Origin: Bdellovibrionales bacterium | Lineage (GTDB): Bacteria > Bdellovibrionota > Bdellovibrionia > Bdellovibrionales > JAKFYE01 | Assembly: GCA_021731045.1 (NCBI GenBank) | Contig: JAKFYE010000015.1 | Coordinates: 79,058 to 143,057 of the forward strand | Length of the DNA: 64,000 nucleotides | Reading direction: 5' to 3' | Shown here: positions 38,722 to 47,992 of the stretch, in pieces | Layout of the letters: every line of letters starts with the position of its first letter | Numbering within the stretch: position 1 is the stretch's first letter | Notes under the pieces: generated by a model | Database searches by the model: none | What the model saw: the letters and a program-made list of their open reading frames with translations, nothing else | What the model was told of the DNA's origin: nothing | Position numbers and translations under genes: made by a program

Positions 38722-40569
38722 GTGGAACAAAGACAACGGTTTTTTACTATTTCAAGAAATCAATACCAGCTTATTTTCGCCTGCATCATAGTCACACTTT
38801 CAGCACACGCTCAAATCCATACACTACCATCAGAAAAAGTGGAATCAACACCAATAACAACGTTTTCTGAAGAAACGGCCGCTTGGCCAACGCAAAGATA
38901 CGATTCGGAACTATTGCAATCATCGAACCTTTCAACTTTTGAAACATTAAATCGTGTGCCCGGAATCGAAACTCGGGGGAGCTTAAGTAAAGGCTCACCC
39001 GCAATTACCTTTCGTGGTTCCACAAAGGCCAATCGTAGCTTGCTTTTATACGACGGCATTCCGCTCAACTTAGCAGACGGAATAGGCGCTCAAGAATTAT
39101 TAATTCCGCGCGAGGCCCTTGGTAGCATACAAATTTTAAAAGGTCCTTCGGGTGTATACTACGGCGCAGGCGCAATGAGCGGAGGAGTCAACTTTCAACC
39201 TGAATTTTATACCCGCTCTCGTCTTCGGGCAACGGCCGGTAGCTTCGGACAAAAAGGCGCATTCGCAGCAGCAAGCTTAATAAATGACGAACGTAATCAG
39301 GTTCAACTTACGGGTTTTACTGAATCTCTCGATGGCGATTACCCTTATTTTTCTCCGACATCTGGACAAAACGGAACGCGTACACGTACAGATACTCACA
39401 CTCAACGCGGAACTTTTTCGGGAAATCATATACTTTCTGGTTACAGGTTAGGTTATCGAATTTTACACGCGCAGGAGTTTGGCTCCGTCCCCGGCGCGAT
39501 AGGGTCGCCCGATCCGACTTCGGCTCAAAAAACGGGCGGTATTTATGCCTTTAAAGTCAGCAAGGCTTATGGACCTCGTTGGGACACTAAAGTTTACGCT
39601 TCGAATGTACAAACTCAAAGTCATTTTCTCACAGAGAAAACTCAAGTCTCTTATGACTCCCGCGCATCCGAAACCGTGACCGGCTTTGTTACTTCCTATA
39701 ATGAAGGTGCAGAATTACGTCTTCAACTTTTAGGCGACTACAAAGAGAGTTCGCTTTCAACTGTCGCGATTTCGAATAAACGCGAACAACAGGCCGAACC
39801 CGGACTTCTAGTGTCTTTTCCGTTCGCGGATGACGCCGTTATGCAGGCAGGTGTTCGTTATTTAGCTTCTTACGGAATTTTGACTAAGGCGTTGGGGGTG
39901 GTGCGAACATATGAGAACAAAAAATTTTGGGTTACTTATGCAGAGGGGTTTCGAGCTCCGTCCCTGTCTGACAAGTATGCGGAGTATACGACGTTTCATG
40001 GAAATCACGATTTGAAGCCTGAGGTTTCTACTCAGATTGAGGTTGGCGCCTCTCAACAAAGTCGCAAACATGATGATAGTTTTTTAAATCATTTTAATTC
40101 TGAGATTTCTGTTTTTTCAACCAGCTACGACAATCTCATTACAACGACTTCCGATTTTTCTACGCTTACGAACAAAGACTTTGTGCGTATTTTTGGAGGA
40201 GAAGCCGCCGCAAGTTATCCTTTTGATCTTTGGGATATCGGTCTTGCCTACTCTCACGTCAATGCGAAGTTTAATAACTTGCCGTTAGCCCTAACAACGG
40301 AGCACAAACTTCAAGCCTCCCTCGCACATTATTTTGGACCCATCGTTTTTGAATTACAAAGCACGAGTTGGATAAATTATTATCGCACAGCCTCGAATGA
40401 AGATAAATCAAACTGGAACACATACGACTTTAAAGTTCGCACCATCGGCCTCACAGATTGGATTTTTTCGGCCGGTGTTTACAATATGTTTGATGAACCG
40501 ATCGAGTATATGACGGGATATCCTGAACCTCGAAAGCGATTTACTGCATCTTTAGAAAGGTTGTTCTAA
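38722..40569 (+). CDS. btuB: TonB-dependent vitamin B12 receptor
   Basis: Plug domain NRVPGIETRGSLSKGSPAITFRGSTKANRSLLLYDGIPLN; GFRAPSLSDKY; GTG start with aaggag RBS; riboswitch upstream. Confidence 0.88.
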   Translation: MEQRQRFFTISRNQYQLIFACIIVTLSAHAQIHTLPSEKVESTPITTFSEETAAWPTQRYDSELLQSSNLSTFETLNRVPGIETRGSLSKGSPAITFRGSTKANRSLLLYDGIPLNLADGIGAQELLIPREALGSIQILKGPSGVYYGAGAMSGGVNFQPEFYTRSRLRATAGSFGQKGAFAAASLINDERNQVQLTGFTESLDGDYPYFSPTSGQNGTRTRTDTHTQRGTFSGNHILSGYRLGYRILHAQEFGSVPGAIGSPDPTSAQKTGGIYAFKVSKAYGPRWDTKVYASNVQTQSHFLTEKTQVSYDSRASETVTGFVTSYNEGAELRLQLLGDYKESSLSTVAISNKREQQAEPGLLVSFPFADDAVMQAGVRYLASYGILTKALGVVRTYENKKFWVTYAEGFRAPSLSDKYAEYTTFHGNHDLKPEVSTQIEVGASQQSRKHDDSFLNHFNSEISVFSTSYDNLITTTSDFSTLTNKDFVRIFGGEAAASYPFDLWDIGLAYSHVNAKFNNLPLALTTEHKLQASLAHYFGPIVFELQSTSWINYYRTASNEDKSNWNTYDFKVRTIGLTDWIFSAGVYNMFDEPIEYMTGYPEPRKRFTASLERLF

Positions 40570-41375
40570 TGAAATTTTTAAATATCGCTCTACTCTTTTT
40601 TGTTAGTCTTCCGCTCTTCGCAAAACCATTACCGCAAAAATTGGTTGTGTTAAGTCCCGCTTTATTTGAAATTATTTTTTCTCTCGGTGAAGGTAAGCGT
40701 ATTATCGGGGCCACGGAATATTCCGATTATCCCCGACAAGCGAAGCCGATTCCCCGCGTTGGGAGTTACGCGAGCCCTTCGATAGAAAAAATCGTGGAAC
40801 TTAAACCGGAAGCCGTCTTGCTTGCCGATGAGGGTGTTGACACCGTGACAGAATCCCTTGCACGTGCGGGTATAAAAACAAGAATTTATAAAATGAAAAC
40901 GCTCCGTGACTTTGAAACCGTCGTCACTCAGCTCGGAAAAGAGCTGAGCGTTGAAAAAAAGGCCGACGCCGTATTAACCAATTGGAAAAATGATTGGAAA
41001 AAACTCGAAAGCGAAAAGTCTCAACACCGCGTTCTCATTCAAGTCGATCATGACCCTATCTTCGTTGCAGGAGACAAAACGTTTCTTTCTGAAATTATCG
41101 ACCGGTGTGGGTCAAGTAACGACATGAGTTCTTTGAATGGCTACAAACAGCCCACCCTAGAACGACTCGCGCAAACAAAAGCCGATACCATTCTCGTAAC
41201 GGCCCAAATTAAAGCCAAAGACCTTAAAGAAAACATCTTGGCGTTTTGGGAGAAACAACCTCTCAATTCTAAACCGCGAATTTTGTTTGCTGATCCCGAT
41301 CAACTCAGTCGATTGGCGCCACGATTGCCGCTCGCCGCTCTTAAAATTTGCAAAGACTTAAAAGCGACGCCATGA
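40569..41375 (+). CDS. btuF: Periplasmic B12-binding protein
   Basis: KLVVLSPALFEIIFSLGEGKRIIGATEYSDYPRQAKPIPRVGSYASPSIEKIVELKPEAVL. Confidence 0.88.
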   Translation: MKFLNIALLFFVSLPLFAKPLPQKLVVLSPALFEIIFSLGEGKRIIGATEYSDYPRQAKPIPRVGSYASPSIEKIVELKPEAVLLADEGVDTVTESLARAGIKTRIYKMKTLRDFETVVTQLGKELSVEKKADAVLTNWKNDWKKLESEKSQHRVLIQVDHDPIFVAGDKTFLSEIIDRCGSSNDMSSLNGYKQPTLERLAQTKADTILVTAQIKAKDLKENILAFWEKQPLNSKPRILFADPDQLSRLAPRLPLAALKICKDLKATP

Positions 41376-42361
41376 ACACCCTTCGCTTTTTTTTCATTCT
41401 CATGCTTATAGCACTATTTTGTCTCTCAATGAGTGTGGGTACGAGTTCAATAGATTTCAGTATTTTTTTAAAATATCTTTTTCAAAAAGTGCCTTTGGAC
41501 AATTCTCAAATTTATATTTTAGAAAGCCTCCGCTTTCCGCGAACCATGACCGCACTGAGCGTCGGCGCAAGTCTTGGTTTGGCGGGCCTACTTTTGCAAA
41601 TGCTTCTCGATAACCCCCTTGCTGAGCCTTACACCTTGGGTCTTTCGGGCGGCGCCACTCTCGGCGCACTAATTAGTTTAATTATTCCGCTCCTTCCTTT
41701 GTCTTTGTGGCTCCCGCTCGGAGCCCTTATCGGATGCGCGCTGGTGACCGCGATTATTTTATTGCTCCTAAAAAACTCTTCGGCCTTTCGTGCCCGCGCG
41801 TTGATTCTCTTTGGAATTATGATTTCATTATTTTGCGGCTCGCTCGTAACGCTCTTGCTCAGTCTTTTTGATCCCACTAAACTTCACACCGCTATTCATT
41901 GGATGATGGGACATTGCGGAACTTCACGCGATCTCTGGTGGCCGCTCGTCGCCAGCACATGCGCTCTCAGCACCATCTGGGTTTATCATCGCAACTCTTC
42001 GCTCGACAGTCTTTTGCTCGGTGAAGACCTCGCCTTGTCTATCGGAACAAAGCTTTCACGAATTCGTAGAGAGACCGTCATCATCGTAGCCTTCTTAACC
42101 GCAACTAGTGTGGCGCTCATGGGGCTTGTCGGATTTGTAGGACTCTTAGCTCCGCATTTCTCACATCTTCTAACAAAAAGTCGGCGCACAAAACCCTCAT
42201 TGTTTTTAACGCTCATCACGGGTGCAATTCTTTTACTCGGCGCTGATATCATCGGACGAATTCTCGGTGGCGAAACCGAAATTCCTGCTGGCAGTCTCGT
42301 GGCCCTCATCGGCGCGCCATTTTTAATGATTTTACTTTTTAAGAGGTTTCGAGATGTTTGA
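41372..42361 (+). CDS. btuC: B12 ABC transporter permease (FecCD family)
   Basis: LRFPRTMTALSVGASLGLAGLLLQMLLDNPLAEPYTLGLSGGATLGA; GLVGFVGLLAPHFSHLL; ATGA overlap with btuF. Confidence 0.9.
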   Translation: MNTLRFFFILMLIALFCLSMSVGTSSIDFSIFLKYLFQKVPLDNSQIYILESLRFPRTMTALSVGASLGLAGLLLQMLLDNPLAEPYTLGLSGGATLGALISLIIPLLPLSLWLPLGALIGCALVTAIILLLLKNSSAFRARALILFGIMISLFCGSLVTLLLSLFDPTKLHTAIHWMMGHCGTSRDLWWPLVASTCALSTIWVYHRNSSLDSLLLGEDLALSIGTKLSRIRRETVIIVAFLTATSVALMGLVGFVGLLAPHFSHLLTKSRRTKPSLFLTLITGAILLLGADIIGRILGGETEIPAGSLVALIGAPFLMILLFKRFRDV

Positions 42362-43067
42362 ATATTCAAAACTCTCACTTGGATACCGCACATCACTTCT
42401 TGAACTAGAAGATGGCCAAATATCCTCTGGCATTACTTTTATTTTTGGCCCAAACGGCGCCGGAAAGTCGACGCTTCTTAAATCTTTTGCAGGATTATTA
42501 ACACCGCTGAGCGGAAACATACTCTCGCTTCAAAAACAAATCGCGTATCTACCCGCAAGAAATCAAATTCAATATGGCGTAACCGGATCAGATCTGCTCG
42601 AGCTTTTTCAAGCAAAGTCCTCTCCATTTTTTTCAAATTCACTTCTCGAACAACTGGGAGTTCAAAACTTTCTTCATAGACCACTTCATGAGTTATCCTC
42701 TGGAGAAGCGCAACGCATGATTCTGGCTGCCGTTCTTTCTCACCCCTCACGCTCTGTTGTTCTGGATGAGCCTCTCACAAATTTAGACTGGTCCCACGGA
42801 TTTAGTTTAGAAAGTCTTATTAAGAATATGCTTCAACAGGGACGCAACTTTTTGGTGAGCTCTCACGATTTCAATTGGGCTTTGCTTTTTTCAGAGGCCC
42901 GAGCCCTCGTCCTGTTCGATGGTCGAGTTCTTGTTGACGCACCTGTAGAATCTGCGTTGACCCATTCGAAAGTTCAGGAAGTCTTCAGTTTTAAAAGCCA
43001 GGTGATTCAAAACCCCCTGAGCCATGCTAAACTTTTAGCACTGGCAAACTATGACAGACAAAAATAA
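42354..43067 (+). CDS. btuD: B12 ABC transporter ATPase
   Basis: FGPNGAGKSTLLKSFAGLL, LSSGEAQRMILAAVLSHPSRSVVLDEPLTNLD. Confidence 0.88.
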   Translation: MFEYSKLSLGYRTSLLELEDGQISSGITFIFGPNGAGKSTLLKSFAGLLTPLSGNILSLQKQIAYLPARNQIQYGVTGSDLLELFQAKSSPFFSNSLLEQLGVQNFLHRPLHELSSGEAQRMILAAVLSHPSRSVVLDEPLTNLDWSHGFSLESLIKNMLQQGRNFLVSSHDFNWALLFSEARALVLFDGRVLVDAPVESALTHSKVQEVFSFKSQVIQNPLSHAKLLALANYDRQK

Positions 43068-43929
43068 TAAAACAAAATTTGGCGCATTCGGAGTTTCCAT
43101 TTTTATTCATGGCGCGATCTTGTTGGCTATTGCCACGATGACCATTCAATTGACCATGCCCGAAGGAAACGTTTCAGATGCCATCGAGTTTAATGCGATC
43201 GTTCCGGAAGGGACGCAGCTTTCTACTCCAAACGTAGCTCCTCAAGCGCAACCAGAGTCTCCCGAAAAAGTGAAACGACAAGATGCTCCTCCCCCGCCCC
43301 CTGCGCCTTCTGAAAAAGTTCCCGAAATTTCTGAAGAGTCTGTAAAGCCCGTAGTGCCGGTAGAAGACGGATCGCTCGATGTCGTACAAGACAAACCTGA
43401 ATACGCGCAACCCGAACCCGTCGCAGAGCCCGAGAAAGCTCCCGAGCCTGTTGCTGAGGAACTCCCGCAGGCAAAAGAACCCGATGAAGAAGCTCCCCGC
43501 CCCCCAGCGCCCGTCGTCGGAGCGCATGCAGAAGAAACAAAAACCGTCGGAAACGATGCTGCCGATCTTAAGGGTCAAGAAAAAGTAGAGGACCAAAACT
43601 TTGGAGCCGCCCAAGGTGTGCGAAACGCCGATCAATTTTTACGAGCCGTTCCGGGCAATAAGCAGCCCGAGTATCCGTGGATGGCGCGCCTTCGTCGCAT
43701 TGAAGGCCAAGTGCTTGTTCATTTTGATGTAAGTGAGCGTGGTGAAGTTTCAAATATTCAAATTATTCAAAGTACGAATGAAATGTTTAACGATAACGTT
43801 TTGAAAGCAATGAAAACTTGGAAGTTTATCCCGCCCGTAGAGCCGGGAGTGTACGCAAAACCATGGACCTTTCAACTCAAGGGCGACTCGAAAGAAAAGC
43901 CAACCCTACTTCGTCGTAAATCAAATTAG
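43051..43929 (+). CDS. tonB: TonB-family energy-transducing protein
   Basis: N-terminal TM, long Pro/Glu-rich linker, C-terminal PEYPWMARLRRIEGQVLVHFDVSERGEVSNIQIIQST. Confidence 0.88.
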   Translation: MTDKNNKTKFGAFGVSIFIHGAILLAIATMTIQLTMPEGNVSDAIEFNAIVPEGTQLSTPNVAPQAQPESPEKVKRQDAPPPPPAPSEKVPEISEESVKPVVPVEDGSLDVVQDKPEYAQPEPVAEPEKAPEPVAEELPQAKEPDEEAPRPPAPVVGAHAEETKTVGNDAADLKGQEKVEDQNFGAAQGVRNADQFLRAVPGNKQPEYPWMARLRRIEGQVLVHFDVSERGEVSNIQIIQSTNEMFNDNVLKAMKTWKFIPPVEPGVYAKPWTFQLKGDSKEKPTLLRRKSN

Positions 43930-43960
43930 ACTGTTAGTTAGATAGTCTCTGTCCAACAGA

Positions 43961-44098
43961 CTATTCTTCTTTATCACCAAAAAGTTTTGCTTTAGTTGGA
44001 GTTGTGCCGGCATTACGATTTTTAGCTTTGCGTTTTGCACCACCGCGAGCGTCGCGACGGAGTCTCTTAAGTTCAGTTGCTCGTGTTTTGGATGCCAT
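43961..44098 (-). CDS. 45-aa highly basic small protein (not in the supplied ORF track)
   Basis: MASKTRATELKRLRRDARGGAKRKAKNRNAGTTPTKAKLFGDKEE with TAG stop at 43961-43963; RBS aagaggt upstream. Confidence 0.7.
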   Translation of the reverse strand: MASKTRATELKRLRRDARGGAKRKAKNRNAGTTPTKAKLFGDKEE

Positions 44099-44143
44099 TT
44101 TTACCTCTTGTGAATTTGACGCTTATTAACGAGGTACTGGCTA

Positions 44144-45031
44144 TCAAAAGAACATATTCAAGTCAAACGATTGCCGGTGTTGATCCTTCGTGCGCACGTC
44201 CTTCTCAAAGGCGTAGTTTATGGCAAACTTTGGTCCTTCCCACCCAACCCCTGCGGTCAAGATTGTCTTCTTCGCCACATCATCAAACTTCGCGCCAAAT
44301 CGTGGCTTAAAACCGCTCAAAAAGAGGGTTTCGGTTCCGATCATGATAATACCTTTTTTATTTGGATTGTATTTTGTGGGATACGAAACATCCAATCTCG
44401 CACGAAAAATCGGTTCATATAAATAATGAAGTCCCAACGCGAGTTCTGGTCGCAATTGTGGTTCGTGTTCATCTAAAAAATTGTACGTCACTAATGCCAT
44501 TCCAAAATTTTCTAGCGGCGTGTACAAGAGCCCTGCGCTCCCCTGATAAATAATCTGCTCTGATAAACTCGGAGGGCGTCGACTCCACCTTTGGGCTTGT
44601 ACGCCTAGCGAAAGCCCTTCAATAACGAATCCTCCTACAGACAAAACATAGTCTTCAATATCCGTTATTTGCCCATTGAGTTTTTGTTCCGAATTAATGT
44701 AGGAAAAACCACCAAGAAACAGGGACTCCGAACTTCCATCTGCAATATTAACCGACCAGTCCCGTGTCCCTCCGAGATCCTCATGTGATTCGTATCGATA
44801 ACCACCATCAAGATTATAACCCTTTAAATGAGCCAATGAAGCCGGATTTAAAAGGTGCCCCTCAGATTCGCCTGCCGCCCGACCGGCGCCCCCCATTGCA
44901 TTAGATTTGGGGCCAGAAAAATATTGGGCAAATACAGGTTTCGGGTTGCCTAACAGGACCAATCCCAGAGATAATAAGGATATGTTTAAAGCAAGTTTTC
45001 GCACCGCATTGATGTGGTTGGTTTTCGTCAT
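44144..45031 (-). CDS. Predicted outer-membrane/surface protein
   Basis: Signal peptide LALNISLLSLGLVLLGNPKPVFA; YFSGPKSNAMGGAGRAAGESEGHLLNPASLAHL resembles FadL/PorV-like N-termini; start trimmed to MTKTNHINAV. Confidence 0.6.
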   Translation of the reverse strand: MTKTNHINAVRKLALNISLLSLGLVLLGNPKPVFAQYFSGPKSNAMGGAGRAAGESEGHLLNPASLAHLKGYNLDGGYRYESHEDLGGTRDWSVNIADGSSESLFLGGFSYINSEQKLNGQITDIEDYVLSVGGFVIEGLSLGVQAQRWSRRPPSLSEQIIYQGSAGLLYTPLENFGMALVTYNFLDEHEPQLRPELALGLHYLYEPIFRARLDVSYPTKYNPNKKGIIMIGTETLFLSGFKPRFGAKFDDVAKKTILTAGVGWEGPKFAINYAFEKDVRTKDQHRQSFDLNMFF

Positions 45032-46259
45032 GATTCCGGCCTCCGTTTTGGCCAACCTCGAAGACTCCAGCGAGGATGACAGCGCATTTACCGAGTCCGA
45101 AATCGAAACGGGTAACACTGATGAAACACCCGACGTCGAACTCAACCTAGACAAGACTAAAAAAGATAAAAAGACAATCATTCGTACAGTGCGGCGCTCA
45201 GATTCTCTTTTGGGAATTCTAACTTCAAATGGCTTCAAGAGCGATGAGGTTTACAGTTTTTTGGCCCTTCCGAGTTGGCCAAAGCATTACGTTCTGACTC
45301 CTGGCGCGCGCTACCTTGTTTCTTCGTTTAAGGATTCTAAAAATGTCGAACTGATTTTCTTTCTACAAAGAAGCCCGCAAGTACTAAAACTCTCAAAAGA
45401 TGAAGGCAAAACAGAGTTCAGTGTTTCAGATTTGAACTTTGAATTGCGAGTCAGACAAATTAGCGGCGAAGTTCAAGGCTCTCTTTTTAGCAGTATTCGA
45501 CGGGCCGTACCGGATGGCTGGGTGACCCTCCGCTTTTTAGATGCCTATGCTCTTGATTACAAACTCGACAAACAAGTTCGTCGCGGAGCTAAGTTTTCAA
45601 TTACGTACGAAGAAAAACTGATTAACGGCCAATACGTAGCTCCCGGAGAAGTTTTGTACACGTCTGTAGAAATCGATGGCGGCAAACAAGAGCGTTATTT
45701 TTTGAAATCAAGCGAGGGCGGAGCTTTTTTAGCCATGGACGCCGATCACGACACTCGTCCTTTTTATGCACCCATCGAATACCTACATATTTCTTCACCG
45801 TTTAACATGAAGCGCTTTCACCCTATTCGCAGACGTCGAATTCCCCATAAGGGAACAGACTTTGCCCTTAATCATGGGTCTACAATCTATGCCGCCCTTG
45901 AAGGAACGGTCGCACGTGTAGGTCGCAACAAAGCCGCCGGTATGTTCATCGTGGTCAAACATAAAAATGGATACCAAACAGATTACGTTCATATGAGCGA
46001 GGTCGATCCTAAAATTAATGTTGGTTACGATGTTAAGGCCGGACAAAAACTCGGCGAGGTCGGTTGCACAGGTTTTTGTACACGACCACATCTTCATTTC
46101 GGTATTTCAAAAAATGGTGTTAGCCTTGATCCCATTAAGTACATGAAGCCATACACTGTCCTTTATGAACCACATGTTAAAAGCTTTGCAGACTGCCTAC
46201 TAAAGAAATCTGCCTCCCGTAATGCGGCTGACCTCTGCACCCCGACAGCTAAAAATTAA
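44982..46259 (+). CDS. M23-family murein hydrolase/peptidase
   Basis: HPIRRRRIPHKGTDFALNHGSTIYAALEGTVARVGRNKAAGMFIVVKHKNGYQTDYVHMSE, TRPHLHFGISKNG; start MFKASFRTALMW with RBS aagga. Confidence 0.88.
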   Translation: MFKASFRTALMWLVFVMIPASVLANLEDSSEDDSAFTESEIETGNTDETPDVELNLDKTKKDKKTIIRTVRRSDSLLGILTSNGFKSDEVYSFLALPSWPKHYVLTPGARYLVSSFKDSKNVELIFFLQRSPQVLKLSKDEGKTEFSVSDLNFELRVRQISGEVQGSLFSSIRRAVPDGWVTLRFLDAYALDYKLDKQVRRGAKFSITYEEKLINGQYVAPGEVLYTSVEIDGGKQERYFLKSSEGGAFLAMDADHDTRPFYAPIEYLHISSPFNMKRFHPIRRRRIPHKGTDFALNHGSTIYAALEGTVARVGRNKAAGMFIVVKHKNGYQTDYVHMSEVDPKINVGYDVKAGQKLGEVGCTGFCTRPHLHFGISKNGVSLDPIKYMKPYTVLYEPHVKSFADCLLKKSASRNAADLCTPTAKN

Positions 46260-46308
46260 CAATTAAATTATTGCGAGTTTTTTTATACAAAACTCTAGAC
46301 GCGTATTC

Positions 46309-47502
46309 TTAGCGCCAGCAGATTGAGAGATACTCAGGACACTGATAATTATTTGAACCACCACAAACATCTAGTACCCCACGCCCCCACTCTATAGACT
46401 TATTTTGATTATAGCACTGTGCAGGTATCGACGAGCTCGCAAGCGTGTCAACGATACAACGATTTGTTTGACTAATCCTCCAACGAGTTGAGGAAACTGA
46501 ATCAATGAGCAAAGCTTTTGCCGCCGTATAGGCTTTTAAGTCGTCACCCTGCAGGCCAGTTGCATCCCATGGCCCTCCACAACCAGCAGAGTTCTCGTGG
46601 CCAGCCGGAACAATTCGATACTGCGCCTGCGCCTTGCAATTCCAACTTGCAATAGGAGCAAAGCTTCCGTCGACAACATTTTTCTCCGTGAGTGAGGCCA
46701 ATACTTTGCTATTGTGGGCGTTTAAAAGTCCGCCAGTATTTTTATCTGTAGGTGCACCCACTGTTGCAACGTATCCTCTGCCATAAACGGCATTTAAATT
46801 TCCACCGCTGAGATCAGAAGGTGCGATAATACGATAATCTTTTTGAGACGCATCCGAAAAAAATGCGCCTTGAAAACCAATAACTGAAATTCCCGAATTT
46901 GAAATCGCGTCGACAATAGCACCCTCTGAAATATTACTAATTAAAAATGAGCCGACCAAAGGCTTACCATTAATTATATTGAGTTTGTTTTCTGTCGTTG
47001 TCAGAGCGAGGTCGTTTACGACAGCTGTTGAGGTTAAAGAACCCCATGGAGAAACGCCCACACGCCCAGCGTAGGGACCTGTTCCGAGCGGATTGCCTTT
47101 TATATTTGAAGGCAAGCGTAGAGAGACTTGTAATTTCGCCTCTCTCGAGTAGCGATTGTCGATCAACATTTGTTTAACTTTAGATGCCTTTATGTTATTC
47201 GCAGCCAAGTAATCTTGAAAAGCTTGAGATAAAAATATTCCTGACCCAGAAAAAATCGCACCTAGTTTTACCGTAAAATACGAAGTCTTATCGAGCTCTG
47301 GTCGATCAGAGCAACTCATGTAAGCATACGTATCGGGCTCAACATCTAAAGGGAATGGTCCTTGCGAAGCAAATTCTTCTGATGATAGCAAACCTTTTTG
47401 TTCAGGAACTTGTGCGCAGTTTTGATAAAACAACACAGAAGTGCTCAATAACACCGCAAGACTCAAAATACTTTTTAAATTATTCTTAAATACGTGGAGC
47501 AT
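46309..47502 (-). CDS. Predicted lipoprotein of unknown function
   Basis: Signal with LFYQNCAQVPEQ lipobox-like motif. Confidence 0.6.
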   Translation of the reverse strand: MLHVFKNNLKSILSLAVLLSTSVLFYQNCAQVPEQKGLLSSEEFASQGPFPLDVEPDTYAYMSCSDRPELDKTSYFTVKLGAIFSGSGIFLSQAFQDYLAANNIKASKVKQMLIDNRYSREAKLQVSLRLPSNIKGNPLGTGPYAGRVGVSPWGSLTSTAVVNDLALTTTENKLNIINGKPLVGSFLISNISEGAIVDAISNSGISVIGFQGAFFSDASQKDYRIIAPSDLSGGNLNAVYGRGYVATVGAPTDKNTGGLLNAHNSKVLASLTEKNVVDGSFAPIASWNCKAQAQYRIVPAGHENSAGCGGPWDATGLQGDDLKAYTAAKALLIDSVSSTRWRISQTNRCIVDTLASSSIPAQCYNQNKSIEWGRGVLDVCGGSNNYQCPEYLSICWR

Positions 47503-47992
47503 CGTTCTCCTAAAGCCTTAAAAAGCACAACCCGTGCCGCTTAGAGCAGGCCTAGTGTTTTCAGTTACTTGCTGATTTGAGTCTAATTGAGAGTGTTGAA
47601 AGTCACGAGTCCAGACACACATATTCCACAGCTTTTTCCACATGTAACGTGGACTTAGTGTGGATTTGTCTGATTTTTATACAGTGTTTTATTCGTGATC
47701 ATTTGAGTTAACTCTATGAAAGCCCAGTGTTTTAAAGAAAACTTAGACATATGTCGTGTCCGTCAAGTCTCAAGTAAATGCTATTTGTGAGATTTTGTTG
47801 CAACTGAATGAGTCAAATTTTCGTCGCTAAATTCGTCAAATTTTTTTAGCACATTTTTCGGAATTGCTATTGCAAAGTCTCGCGGATGTGATTTGATTTT
47901 GTTCAAGCATTAGAGATTTTTTAAGGGATTTTTAGAATTTCTAACTGCCCTCACTAAAGTGAAACTACAAACGATGTCATGAGGACTCCGAA

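Noticed and set aside
38570-38791. 73-aa ORF upstream of btuB
   Set aside because: It lies entirely over the cobalamin riboswitch and the btuB start; no protein-like features
43174-43635. Minus-strand ORFs antisense to tonB (153 and 105 aa)
   Set aside because: Mirror of the Pro/Glu-rich tonB linker; composition is an artefact
47858-47875. cggaattgctattgcaa as a sigma-54 promoter for nrdB
   Set aside because: -12 half fits but the -24 half (CGGAAT) is poor and the distance to the start is long
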